From the NCBI GenBank assembly GCA_007115705.1, contig QXEO01000234.1, forward strand, positions 2,151,375-2,215,374: 64,000 nucleotides of DNA, written 5' to 3'. The translations under genes and the position numbers were made by a program. Under the pieces are notes generated by a model. It was not told the origin of the DNA, searched no databases, and was given only the letters and a program-made list of their open reading frames with translations. Source of the DNA: Dactylis glomerata (lineage: Eukaryota; Streptophyta; Magnoliopsida; Poales; Poaceae). Within the stretch, counting starts at the first letter, position 1. Each line of letters begins with the position of its first letter. This document shows positions 36,705-46,494 of this stretch, in pieces.

Positions 36705-36912
36705 TTAGTCCCGGTTTGAGACACAAACCGGGACTAAAGGTGGCGCACATGCGGGCTGCACACCGCGTAGCCCTTTAGTCCTGGTTTGTGTCTCAAACCG
36801 GGACTAAAGGCTCGTTACGGGCCAGGACCAAAGCCTCCTGGGCGGCTAGGCCATTTTGGGGCGACGTGGCCGGGCCTTTAGTCCTAGCCCAGATGGAGGC
36901 CGGGACTAAAGG
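36705..36912. repeat. Subterminal repeats of CACTA-1
   Basis: Several copies of TTTAGTCCCGG / CCGGGACTAAA in both directions. Two form palindromes around AAACC/GGTTT (36711-36740 and 36772-36810). In CACTA elements such arrays are the transposase-binding sites. Confidence 0.8.
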
Positions 36913-36943
36913 GTCCAGGCCAAAGGCCCATTTTCCACTAGTG

Positions 36944-38630
36944 ATAATTGGTTGTCAGTTGTAAAACGACGAACGGACAGAAGATTAGAAACAATATCTG
37001 GAGCGACTAAGACATTTTGAAGATATAGGGGACGGGAAGAAGTGCGGAGAGCAGTATGACCTAGATGAGAGACAGGGAGGGTACTTCCATTGCCAACAAT
37101 AACCGGAGCCATATTGTAAACAGGTCGAGAGCAAGCGAGAGTACCTTGGGTTGCGGAGAGGTGCGCGGAGGCGCCGGAATCCGCGATCCACTGCCCGGAA
37201 GAGCCTTGCAGCGACAGGTCGGTGAGGGCACCGATCAACGCGGACTGCTCGAAGGTGTTGCTGCTGCCCTGGTTCTGCATGGCGGAGTCCGGGTACGGTG
37301 GCAGCTGGTACTGCTGGGGCGGCGGCTGGTACTGGGGCGGAGGGTTCTGCCCGAAGGCCTGTCCCGGCGCGGGGAACAGGAGCTGCTGCGGCGACTGAGG
37401 CGGAGGCGCATTGTACAGAGGTGCTTGGAGCACGGATGGCGGGGCGACGTACTGCGGTCCACCGTAGGATGCAGGAGCCACGGCCGTGTACGCCTGTGGG
37501 CGGGGCCCGAGAAGCCCTGGAAGACGTGGCGCATTGTAGTGGGCCGGCCAGGCCTGGACGTACCCGGTCCAGGGGCGCTGCTCAGGAGCCGTCGGCATGA
37601 CGGCGCCGTTGGCGGTGTAGCCGCCGTTGGTGGTGACGCGCTTGCACTTCGTCTTCCCCTGGTTCGGCGATGGTGAGGAAGGCACGCCGTAGTTGGCGCC
37701 GTAGGTACCGATGCCGCCGTGGGAGCCGAGTGGACGAGGGTAGCCTGGTCAAGGAGGGGGTGCGCCGCCCCCGCCGCCACCGCCCTGGCCGCCAGCGGTG
37801 CGACCGAGAGCCATCAGCGCGGACTGCGAGGCGACGTGCTCGGTTGCGCGGCCCTGCATCTCATCGAGGAGCAGCATGTTCCGGGCGTCGTCAAAGGTGA
37901 TGCGCCCGGAGTTAGACAGGAGGATCTTACCCGTCACGTGGTGACACTCGTTCAGACCGCGCATAAGCCCGGTGACGAGGGTGTTGTCCGTCGGCGGCTG
38001 CTCGCAGTCGCGGAGAGCGTCCGCGATGGTCTTGATGCGGGCGCAGTACTACGCCACGCCGTGGCTCCCTTGGCGCTGTTCATGGAGATCCGACGTGAGG
38101 TGGACGGCGCGGTGATGGTGATTGTTGAGGAAGACGTTGCCGAGGGAGATGTACAGCTGCCGCGCCGTCTTCGAGGTGTCCATGATCATCCCGACGAGCT
38201 CGCGGGAGATGGACCCGTAAATCCACCGCTTGAGGATGGACCCGTAAATCCACCGCTTGAGGATGGAGTCGATGGTTCGCCACTCGACGTCGGGGACGGC
38301 TGGGGCGGCGTCCGACATGAGATGGTCCAGCACGCCGTACTCCTCCACGGCGAGTTCCAAGAGAGTGCGCCACTGGGCATAAGAGCCCGTGGACAGGTCG
38401 AGGGAGTGGGGAATGATGTTGCGGATTTGGACGCCGCGCATCTGGAAAGAGATAGAGATGCCAGGAGGTGCAACGGCAGGAGCGGGAGGAACCTGGGTGA
38501 GGGCAAGGATGGCCGCGGCGTTGAGAGGCTCACTGCCGGGCGGGACAGCGACCGGAGCAGTGGCGCCGGCGGCGGTGTCGGAGAGGACGGGCGCCGCGAG
38601 ACCGTCGGAGACAGCAGGAGCGGTCGCCAT
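36944..38630 (-). pseudogene. gag and protease start of a Copia element
   Basis: ATG at 38630 (MATAPAVSDG). A Copia gag domain follows (YAQWRTLLELAVEEYG, then HVTGKILLSNSGRITFDDA), then a Gly/Pro/Gln-rich linker and the protease motif WIADSGASAHL. In-frame stops occur at 38049-38051 and 37749-37751. The zinc-knuckle region is degenerate. The frame is cut at 36944 by CACTA-1, so integrase, RT and RNase H are not here. A 27-base in-frame tandem duplication repeats SILKRWIYG near 38210-38265. Confidence 0.8.
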
Positions 38631-38643
38631 AGGATCGATCAAA

Positions 38644-38652
38644 CTGATACCA
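38644..38652 (-). other. Primer-binding site of the Copia element
   Basis: The minus strand reads TGGTATCAG right next to the LTR, the normal Copia primer site. Confidence 0.75.
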
Positions 38653-38936
38653 TGAAAGGAAGAGTACTGATATTTGGTGTGCATAAGAACGCACTATTTG
38701 TCACTGTATATTGATTCAGGGTGCACCACTATTTATATAGAGAGTACAGCAGTGAGGGAGAGAGAGCACACACGCACGCACGCCTAACTAACTCAGTTGG
38801 CAGATCCTAGCTAGGAGGATCTGATGCACATCGTGCGCGCCAGCATGCAAAGCATGCATGGATGGATAGCCATCGAGTGTCCTGGTCTTGAGGGAGGTCC
38901 TGGTCTTGAGGAGGACAACGTCTCTTCACTCTAACA
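38653..38936 (-). mobile_element. 5' LTR of the Copia element (284 bp)
   Basis: On the minus strand it runs TGTTAGAGTG...CTTTCA, with a CTCTATATAAATAG promoter-like box near 38731. The right flank is the ubiquitin-like fragment, so the element inserted into that fragment. The outer limit is chosen from TG...CA ends and the switch to ubiquitin homology at 38937-38938. Confidence 0.7.
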
Positions 38937-38937
38937 G

Positions 38938-39004
38938 TCACGAATCTTAGCCTTGATACTCTTGATGGTAGTTGAACTCTTAACTTTAAGAGTGATGGTC
39001 TTGC
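38938..39004 (-). pseudogene. Ubiquitin-like gene fragment (67 bp)
   Basis: Matches 46400-46466 of the ubiquitin-like gene with five substitutions by eye. Its proper frame codes for about residues 11-32 of a ubiquitin repeat (KTITLKVKSSTTIKSIKAK). The TIKSIKAKI core is shared with the local gene and differs from canonical TIDNVKAKI, so the source is this gene or a close paralogue. It is cut by the Copia LTR on one side and joined to Mutator-like sequence on the other. Confidence 0.8.
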
Positions 39005-40471
39005 CTCATCATACCAGATTCTTTTCTTCATCTTCACCTGCCTCCTCCACTTCCCACTTGGCAGGACAAACTTCTTGACCCATCCATCATCATCACTGCC
39101 ATCCAGTTCATCAGAATGGCAGTCCTCACCTCCTAAAGGCACAAAGTAATCTGGGTCTGCAAACTCTTCTTCATGGTGTGATGGTAGTTGGTACTGGCCT
39201 CATTGCCTTTTTCTTCTCTGCAGTGAAGTCAACTTCTGCCACTTCAGCCTCATCTTCCTCTTCATCCTGCTATGAATCTTCCTCTCCTTCATAAGACTCT
39301 TCAACATCAGTATCTCTTTCAATGTGAATGTCCTCATCATCACTGTCATCCTTCTCCTTCTCCTTGAGCTTCATTTTCTGCTTCTGCTTAAGTTCAAGTT
39401 CCTCTGTTGCTTCCTTCTTCTTCCTCTTCAATTTTTGTATGAGTTCAAGCTCCTCTTATATACCTTTTTCATGATCTTCAGGTCTGTACATCCCTATGTT
39501 CTACCATTTCCACATGAACAAATCTTCTTCATCAATTACATCAACATGCACCACATCATAAGACACCTTCCTCTTTCCCTTATCCATGTTAAAGCTCTGT
39601 TGTGTTCCCATATAAAGAACATCACTTTAGTCAATAGCCAATGATGTGTGTGACACCATCACTGTCAACAACAATGAACTGATCATCATCTGCCATAGTT
39701 TCCTCCAAATCATCCATGTTAAGTCTAGCTGGAGGTTCTTCTCTGTGCTTGATTACAATCAAATTTATAATCTTCTCATGCTCATATTGTTTTAGCATCT
39801 TCTCCACCTTTTCCATGCTGTCCACACACTCCATTCCTTCAAATTCCTTTCCCTTTTCTTTCACATAATACATGGTATCATTGAAATCATAACCATGACC
39901 TTCTATAAGTGCCAACAAATTTAGAACAGTTATGTCTGATTCACAGAGTGTTCTTTCTCGATTATGCAGCCGGGGAAAATTAAACCTTATCTTCCAAATA
40001 TCATCATCTAGACTACAATACATAGGGAAGTAGTACCACTATTAATACTAGTCTCTAATTTCTTCCTACAATTAAATCTATATTCAGTGAATCAAGAAAA
40101 TGACTAAACTAGATCAGAATCGGCCTAAAAAGGAGTAGGTGCACCAAAATTTTGAAATGAAAGAGAGGGAAAGAGCAAACTTACTAGACGCCGCCCAAGG
40201 AGGAGCCCCAATGGTGGCTCGCCTTTGACGGTGAGGCTAGGACCACACGCGCGAGCGCCGCCGCCCCAGATTGCTCTAGCGACTGACCCCCAACATGCGG
40301 CGGCTCCGGCCCGCGAGGTGTACTGGTACATGGATCTGTGCCACTGCTGCTCGCTTGAGTGCCACAGTCGATGAGCTTGCCGTAGAAAGGGTCTCCAGAG
40401 TTAGGGACATCGCCGCCAATGTCACAGCCGCCGGGGCATGCCGCCGCCAACTTTTTTATGGGCAGAGGCAC
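39005..40471 (-). pseudogene. N-terminal region of a Mutator-like (MULE) transposase, decayed
   Basis: The segment 39631-40023 codes for a PB1-like domain of grass MULE proteins (NLLALIEGHGYDFNDTMYYVKEKGK). An acidic/Lys-rich linker follows at 39143-39630 with several stops. Then comes the W-KKFV-SGKW...KKRIWYDE block that precedes the MuDR domain in such proteins. The remainder is replaced by the ubiquitin fragment. A possible first exon 40471-40188 starts MPLPIKKLAA and ends at a GTAAGT donor. Domain naming is from memory of the family; catalytic parts are not in the window. Confidence 0.55.
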
Positions 40472-40480
40472 GTGGGTTGA

Positions 40481-41294
40481 ACTGAAACCCTAACTGTTAG
40501 CCCCCACCCTTTCACACCGATTGAGGTGGGCCCCGCAAATGAGTGGGCCCGCCATGTCAGAGTGAACGGGTGGCCGTCGTCCCTCCTTGCCATGTCATCC
40601 TTACAGGTGGGACCGCCTCATCAGATTCACTGTCAATCGGCCGAAAATGCTTGATTAGTGCACATTGCAAAAAAATCTCCCGTATACCAACAAGATTTTG
40701 CGATAAAATGAAAACCTGCGGTTTTTCATGATTGAGCTCCGAAATATCGTAGTTCTATGCTAACTACTCCACTTAAAGCGGTCCTAAAAACCAAACTATG
40801 TAACTTGATTCGAACGGTAGCACATCTCATTTGCCTATGGATACACATATTTGATACGGAGTATATCTCATTTCTAACTAAGGTGTCTTATATATTCTTC
40901 TTGTGATGAATAAGCACATTTCTCAATTAGAATCCGTTTCACCGCTGCGCTTGCGTGCTTCCAGCTCCGTTTCGCTCGTGGCATGCGCCATCTGCTCCGC
41001 TGGCTGCCGTGCGCCATGCACCAATATGCAGCTCGATGGTAGCTGCCATGAGAGATGCGAGAGAAACAAGAAGGAAAGAGGAGGACCAGTACGAGGGGAC
41101 CAAAGTCACTAAGCTGAGCATCCCATTCGTTGTGCATGGCGAGGGAGGCATGGAGCATCCACAGTGGCGGGATGAATATATTATTAGCTGCAATGCAAGC
41201 AACGTGTGCCTTTGATGATTCCTTTCCAAAGTTAGACGCCATGACAGCGGCCGGAACCGGAGCAGTATATATCTGTGTACTACTGCACCTATCG
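40481..41294. other. Intergenic region upstream of the PGG gene
   Basis: 814 bases without a convincing gene. The left part (to about 40740) may be the terminal region of the Mutator-like element, but I cannot define its inverted repeat. The ORF readable on the minus strand at 40874-41242 has no family look. Confidence 0.5.
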
Positions 41295-41303
41295 TATAAA
41301 TAA
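41295..41303 (+). promoter_or_regulatory. TATA box of the PGG-domain gene
   Basis: TATAAATAA, 43 bases upstream of the ATG at 41338. This would give a 5' leader of only about a dozen bases. A second TATA-like string (AGTATATAG) lies between the two. Confidence 0.5.
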
Positions 41304-41337
41304 ATATAGTATATAGTACTGCTCTACCGCCGGAATC

Positions 41338-44300
41338 ATGGCGACATCGAACCAGAAAGAAGACATCGAGTTCCTATGGAAATGGCGCAAGTACCTTCTG
41401 CTGCTCGCCACGCTGGTCGCCAGCGTCACCTACGTGGCCGGGCTCAACCCGCCGGGCGGCGTGAGGTCCGAGGACGGAGGCACCGTCCAGGAGCACTCCC
41501 CGGCGGTCTACCCACACCGGCGCGGCGTCAACCCGCCGCCCCCTCCAGCGGTGTACCCGAACCGTGTCGGCGACCCGGTGCTGGTGTCCACCTACTCGCG
41601 CCGGTACACCGCGTTCTTCTACTGCAACGCCGCCGCCTTCGTCGCGTCGCTGGTCGTCATCATGTTCCTGCTGGACCGCCGCATCAGCCACAATGCCGTC
41701 GGTCTCACGGTGCTCCGCTCGGCCATGCTGCTCGACCTGCTCGCCCTCATGGCCGCCTTCGCCGCCGGGAGCTGCCGGGACGTGGTCGCGTCCATCTATG
41801 TCTCGGCGCTCTTCGGCCTCGTCTTCGCCTACGTCGCCGTCCACCTCAGCCTGGAAAGGCTCGCGAGCAAACGGGCGGACTACTGCCCCTGGCCGCGCAC
41901 GGAGGAGAGCGGCAAGCTCAAGGAGCAGCGCAAGTTCCTGCTGCTGCTCGCCACATTTGCGACGCCTCTGACATACGGCGCAGGGCTGGCGCCGCCGGGA
42001 GGGTTCTGGAGCGAGACTGAGGCTGACCACCGCGCCGGCGCCCCGCTGCTGCACGACGGGCGGTACAAGATCCGCTACCACGCCTTCTTCTACGCCAACG
42101 CCAGCTCCTTCGTGGCGTCCCTTGCCATCATCATGCTGCTCATGAGCAGGACGCTGAGCGGGCATCTCGCCCGCTCGCACGCGCTGCTCGTGTGCGTCCT
42201 GGTGGAGCTTCTTGGCCTCATGGCGGCCTTCGCCGCCGGGAGCTGCAGAGACTGGGAGACGTCCGCCTATATCATCTCGCTTGTCGGCGTGGTGCTCCTA
42301 TACATTGTTTTGCAGGTCGTCATCGCGATGTTCGCTGTGAACATGCTGGACTTCAAGCAATTCCGTTCAGCTGTCTGCCGCATACTGACGTGCGCCAACT
42401 TGCCGGACACGTAATCAAGCTCAATCCATTAGTTAACTTTTACTCCCTCCTATATATTGGTAATAAATATCGGTGTGTACTAACTTAGAAAAAAATATAC
42501 TAAGTCACTGACACTTTTTATAAATCGCTGGGAGTAGCTTCATTTCCATAGTCTAAGTATTATTGCCACTTGGATTACAGGAGAAGCAAGCAGGCGCCGA
42601 CACAACTAGACACGACACAGGTGCCAGGTAATGCTATTGCAAACACCCGACGAGAAGAAGGAAAAGAAGAAGAGGAAGGTGTGACGACATCAAGATCTAA
42701 CCACACCAACAATGGCGTCACGTAATCAAGCTCAAACACACTAGCAATTTATTTAAATGAATTTACACACTTCTACTTCCTCCGTCTATAAAAGAGTGTA
42801 TTTCAACTTTCTTGAAGAGTCAAACTTTTTAAATTTTGACCAAGTTTTAACAAAAAATTAATAATATTTATCCGACAAAAATGCTATATGATGAAAATAT
42901 ATTTTATCATGAATCTAATGAAACTAATTTGGTGACATAAATGCTAGTGCCTTTCTATTTAAATATGATCAAATATTAAAAAGTTTGACTCTCTAAGATT
43001 GTTGGAACTACACTCTTCAGAGGACGGAGAGAATAGCTTTTTCCCTACTGATCTAAGTAATGTCATTTGGGTATACAGGGAAATTAAGCAGGCAGCGGAG
43101 CCAGGTAATGCTACTGCCCCGCAAGAAGGAGAAACGAAGAGATCAACCAACAACAACAATGGCGAGGCCACAGACAAGGTAGAGGAGTCACGGTCGCTCC
43201 TGCTGCTGCTTGCCACATTGGCGGCGACAGTGACCTACCAAGCAGGGCTGAGCCCGCCGGGCGGCGTGTGGCCAGAAGGGCATCCGCGTCACATCCCGGG
43301 AAACCCGGTCCTCCTCGACATGCACCCGAGGAGGTACAAGGCTTTCTACCACTGCAACACGGCGGCGTTCGTGGCGTCGCTGGTCGTGATCATCATCGTC
43401 CAGAGCAAGGAGCTGAGCTCAGGCGCCGTCGTTAGGCGCGCCGCGCTCAACACGGTCATGATCCTGGACCTATTCGGCCTCATGGGCGCCTACGTTGCGG
43501 GGAGCTGCCGGGACGCCGCCACCACCATTTACGTTTCAGCCCTGGCCGTTGTCGTCTTCGTGTACTCCATCGCCAAGGTCGTGGTGTACACGGCTTACGG
43601 GCAGAGCGAGCTGGTTAAATGGGCGCAGGGCGTGGGCAAGGTGCTTGCACGGGCGCTGCTGCGCCTCCCCACCAGGTCCAAGGGTGTTGTTGTTGATGAT
43701 GATCACCTGGAGAGGAAGCGCAAGTTCTTGCTGCAGCTCGCCATCCTCGCCGCCACCGTCACGTACCAAATCGGGCTTAACCCACCGGGCGGGTTCTGGC
43801 CAGCGAGCAACGAGGAGAAAAGGCTCACCGCCGGTGACCCGGTCCTCCTGGATTACTACTGGACCAGGTACCAGGTGTTCTTCTACTGCAACGCCACGGG
43901 GTTCATGGCGTCCGTCGCCGTCATTCTCCTCCTGGTGAACCAGACGCTCTACAAGCAGGGTATCCGGAGCAAGGCGCTCCATATCTGCATCTTGGTCGGG
44001 CTGCTGGGACTCATGGGTGCATATGCCGCCGGCAGCTGCCGGAAACTACGCACCTCCATCTATGTCTTTGGGCTCGTGGCCGCAGTGGTCACCTTCCTCA
44101 TCCTACAGATACTACTTTACATGTCCGCCAAACACGACCACTGGTCAGATGCGACATGGCTTCCGCGTACATTGTCGACGGGTCCGGCGCCGGCTGACGA
44201 GAACCAATTCCAGGAGGAATTTGCTGGGGCTGGGCAACAGCAGCAGAGCGAGAAGAACCTGAGACGCAAGTACCTGATGCTTCTAGGCATCCTCGGAGCA

Positions 44301-44786
44301 AGTGTGACGTACCAGGCGGGTCTCGCGCCTCCTGGTGGCACATGGGGCGACGACGATAGTGCGCCCTCGTCGTCGCCGGTGGCGGTCGCGGGCAACCCTG
44401 TCCTGCTTGATTCCAACGCGCCACGATACCAGGCCTTCTTCTACTGCAACGCCACGTCCTTCGTGGCATCCATCGTCGTCATCATGCTCCTGTTGCAGCG
44501 CACCGTGAAGAAGAAGAAGATGCTCGGGGCGCCGCTGTGGGCGATGCAGACCGCCGTGGTGCTGGACCTGCTCGGCCTGCTGGGCGCGTACGCCGCCGGC
44601 AGCTGCAGAGACTGGGAGACGTCCGCCTACGTCATCGCCCTCGTCGCCGCTGTGCTCGTCTTCATCACGCTGCACGTGCTGCTCTCGTTCGACGCCGTGC
44701 TGAACAAGGCCAGGAAGCTCAAGGCGTGGAAGTACTTCGGAGGAGGCAATGATGAGCAGGCCAACGGCAATGGTGCCAATGTTTAA
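41338..44786 (+). CDS. Membrane protein with five PGG domains, three exons (model)
   Basis: Model: exons 41338-42410, 42581-42721 and 43079-44786, 973 residues. Both introns are GT-AG and both junctions are phase 2. Five tandem PGG domains (PF13962 type) can be read, each with about four membrane segments: TYVAGLNPPGGV, TYGAGLAPPGGFW, TYQAGLSPPGGVW, TYQIGLNPPGGFW and TYQAGLAPPGGTW. Each is followed by a Y-[AQ]-FFYCNA-FVAS helix and a closing AAGSCR. PGG domains usually cap plant ankyrin-repeat membrane proteins; no ankyrin repeat is seen here. The second long reading frame has no ATG of its own before mid-domain, which supports splicing from exon 1. The middle exon is a duplicate of the linker at the start of exon 3. 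Function unknown; likely an endomembrane or plasma-membrane protein. Two separate genes are the alternative. Confidence 0.75.
42443..42534. mobile_element. Stowaway-like MITE in intron 1 of the PGG gene
   Basis: 92 bases with CTCCCTCC... and ...GGGAG ends, flanked by TA on both sides, as in Tc1/mariner-type MITEs. It lies wholly inside the 170-base intron. Confidence 0.6.
42776..43033. mobile_element. Stowaway-like MITE in intron 2 of the PGG gene
   Basis: 258 bases flanked by TA. The long inverted ends match: CTCCGTCTATAAAAGAGTGT at left against CTCCGTCCTCTGAAGAGTGT on the other strand at right, and AGAGTCAAACTTTTTAA occurs in both arms. It makes up most of the 357-base intron. Confidence 0.8.
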
Positions 44787-45051
44787 CTAATAGTCTTCTT
44801 GTTTTCATTCACCTGATCTGCAAAATGCGGCTGATCGGGAAGCTTGTGCTTGGATTTTGGCTCTAGCATGCTTATGCCCCTATGTTTGCTGCCCACAAAT
44901 TTATTCTCCGTTGTGTAAAAAAACAGAGACCCAATTGTAGTTTGTAATTTGTTGTGGAGACTATTGTACTTTATAATATGGGTAAGCTGTAAAACTAGAA
45001 AAATTTGTGCTTACCTATACCTCCTTTTCCCCTTATATCCATTTTGCTTAC
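44787..45051 (+). other. 3' flank of the PGG gene
   Basis: T-rich 3' untranslated sequence is likely. An AATAAA-like signal is not clear, although TTTATAATATGG near 44970 is A/T-rich. No other gene is seen. Confidence 0.4.
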
Positions 45052-45342
45052 CTAAAATATGAGTACGGATACATATGAAGACAGGCTCCCTTTGCTGATC
45101 TCTTGCCAGACAACCAGGCAGTCTGTCGCGAGCAGAACGTTTGCAATATGTAAATCCTCAGCAAGAGCTAGCCCTTCAGAACATGTGTAAGCTTCCAATG
45201 CCGCCGACCAGTTATCCCCATGACTGGAGCTTGAATCCCAATGAAATTTGAAGTCCGGCTCAGCTAGGATCGTGCTGATGACAGCAGCGTGCATGTGAAT
45301 GCTATCAATTTCATTCAGCAAATGGAATAGGAGAGAACCCAT
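45052..45342 (-). pseudogene. RNase H-like fragment, probably from a LINE or related gene
   Basis: The minus-strand reading contains AYTCSEGLALAEDLHIANVLLATDCLVVW, which I quote only in part as a family match: A-x-EGLALAEDLH and ATDCLVVW are typical of the C-terminal RNase H domain (RVT_3) of plant non-LTR retrotransposons. Only about 90 residues remain, the N-terminal catalytic Asp part is not recognisable, and there is no RT beside it. It lies between two host genes and is probably a relic. Confidence 0.5.
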
Positions 45343-45612
45343 ATCATAATAAAAAAAGTTTTTTCTATTCTACAACGCTCGCTCGACTCCATCTGAAGAC
45401 CCCATCATTCAACAAGCTGAGCACTATAGGCACACACGAGGCACAAAGAGATCAACTTTTTTTTCCTTCACATTACCAAACTGTGAGTCAACCGTCGAGC
45501 ATACCAAGAGGCAACCAAACTAGAAACATTCACGCGACGACTCGTACAGAAAATAAACTGAATAGTCCGTACAGTAGTATGTACCAAACAATGATTTTCT
45601 TGAAAAACATTG
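45343..45612 (-). other. 3' flank of the ubiquitin-like gene
   Basis: 270 bases after the stop of the ubiquitin-like gene. No ORF or repeat of note. Probable 3' untranslated region. Confidence 0.4.
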
Positions 45613-46494
45613 CTAGAGGTAGCGGCCAACAAGATGAAGGGTGGACCCTTGTTTGATGTTGCAGTCCGCCAACGTACGGCCATCCTCAAGCTGCTCATTG
45701 CCAAAGATGATGCGCTGGATTGCAAGGGGAACGCCCTCTGCCTGTTCAATCTTCTCCTTGACACTGAGGACGGTATCTGAGCTCACAACCTTTAACCCAA
45801 AGGTCTTTCCAGTTAAACCCTCGATGTAGATTTCCATGAATCCAGGTCGCTCACGGAGGACAAGGTCGAGAGTGGATCCATTCCGAATGTCATAATGGGC
45901 AAAAGTGTGGCCACCATCCAGCTCCTTGTTGTTAAACTTGAGGTGCAGTTTGTCTGGATCAATGCCATACACATCTTTGATCCTTGCCTTTATGTTGTCA
46001 ATTGTATTTGACCCCTTAACACACAAAGGACGCTCCAACGCATTGACAGATATTTTCATCCTTTCTTTGAGGCCGAGACGAAGCTTAAGAGTAGAATAAT
46101 TCTCGATGCCATAATCAGTCAATGTACTGTCATCCTCCAGTTGCTCCTCGTCGTAGATACGACGATGATGATTCTGAATCTTTGCCTTGACGGCATGGAT
46201 GGTGTTTGATGTATTGACCCAGAGGTTGATCTCTTTGCCATCTAGGGTCTCCACATAAATAGACATCCCTGTGCCACGACATGGTGTAAGATGAAGGGTA
46301 CTCTCCTTTTGGATGCCGTAGTCAGCCAAGGTGCGTCCATCGTCAAGCTGCTTGCCACCAAATTTGAGGTGTTGCTGGTCTAAAGCGAATCTCTCCTTGT
46401 CATGAATCTTAGCCTTGATACTCTTGATGGTACTCGAACTCTCAACTTCAAGAGTGATGGTCTTGCTGGTGAGGGTCTTGACAAAGATCTGCAT
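45613..46494 (-). CDS. Four-repeat diverged polyubiquitin-like protein
   Basis: ATG at 46494, directly after an intron acceptor (GCTTGTTTCAG), as is common in polyubiquitin genes. 293 residues make four ubiquitin-like units of 76, 69, 74 and 74. Unit 1 (MQIFVKTLTSKTITLEVES) keeps Lys11, 27, 29, 48 and 63 but has Lys at position 44, Thr at 70 and Thr-Gly at its end. Unit 2 lacks about seven residues covering positions 42-48. Unit 4 keeps Ile44 but has Glu at 48 and ends GRYL. No unit ends in Gly-Gly, so the chain should not be cut into active ubiquitin or conjugated. It may act as a stable multi-ubiquitin-like fold, or be a decaying paralogue with an intact frame. Confidence 0.85.
   Translation of the reverse strand: MQIFVKTLTSKTITLEVESSSTIKSIKAKIHDKERFALDQQHLKFGGKQLDDGRTLADYGIQKESTLHLTPCRGTGMSIYVETLDGKEINLWVNTSNTIHAVKAKIQNHHRRIYDEEQLEDDSTLTDYGIENYSTLKLRLGLKERMKISVNALERPLCVKGSNTIDNIKARIKDVYGIDPDKLHLKFNNKELDGGHTFAHYDIRNGSTLDLVLRERPGFMEIYIEGLTGKTFGLKVVSSDTVLSVKEKIEQAEGVPLAIQRIIFGNEQLEDGRTLADCNIKQGSTLHLVGRYL

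Larger units (their letters stand above)
34157..36943 (-). mobile_element. CACTA-1: 5' part of a CACTA (En/Spm-type) transposon
   Basis: The right end reads CACTAGTGGAAAATGGGC on the minus strand, a CACTA terminus. Subterminal repeats with GGGACTAAAGG lie at 36705-36912. A TATATATAGG box is near 36687. The transposase reads inward on the minus strand. The left part is cut off by W at 34157. The copia sequence on the right resumes at 36944. Confidence 0.85.

Noticed and set aside
37065..38714. Long plus-strand ORFs across the Copia gag
   Set aside because: Arg/Gly/Ala-rich mirror frames of the gag on the minus strand; no domain.
40874..41242. 122-codon minus-strand ORF upstream of the PGG gene
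   Set aside because: No family resemblance, odd composition (many Ser/Arg/Ala/Cys), and it overlaps the likely promoter side of the PGG gene.
41374..42180. Long minus-strand ORF opposite PGG exon 1
   Set aside because: His/Arg/Glu-rich reading of the complementary strand of a GC-rich coding exon; a strand shadow.
42999..43080. Start of the second PGG frame as a separate gene
   Set aside because: The first codon is TTG inside a MITE, there is no ATG before mid-domain, and a phase-correct splice acceptor lies at 43078.
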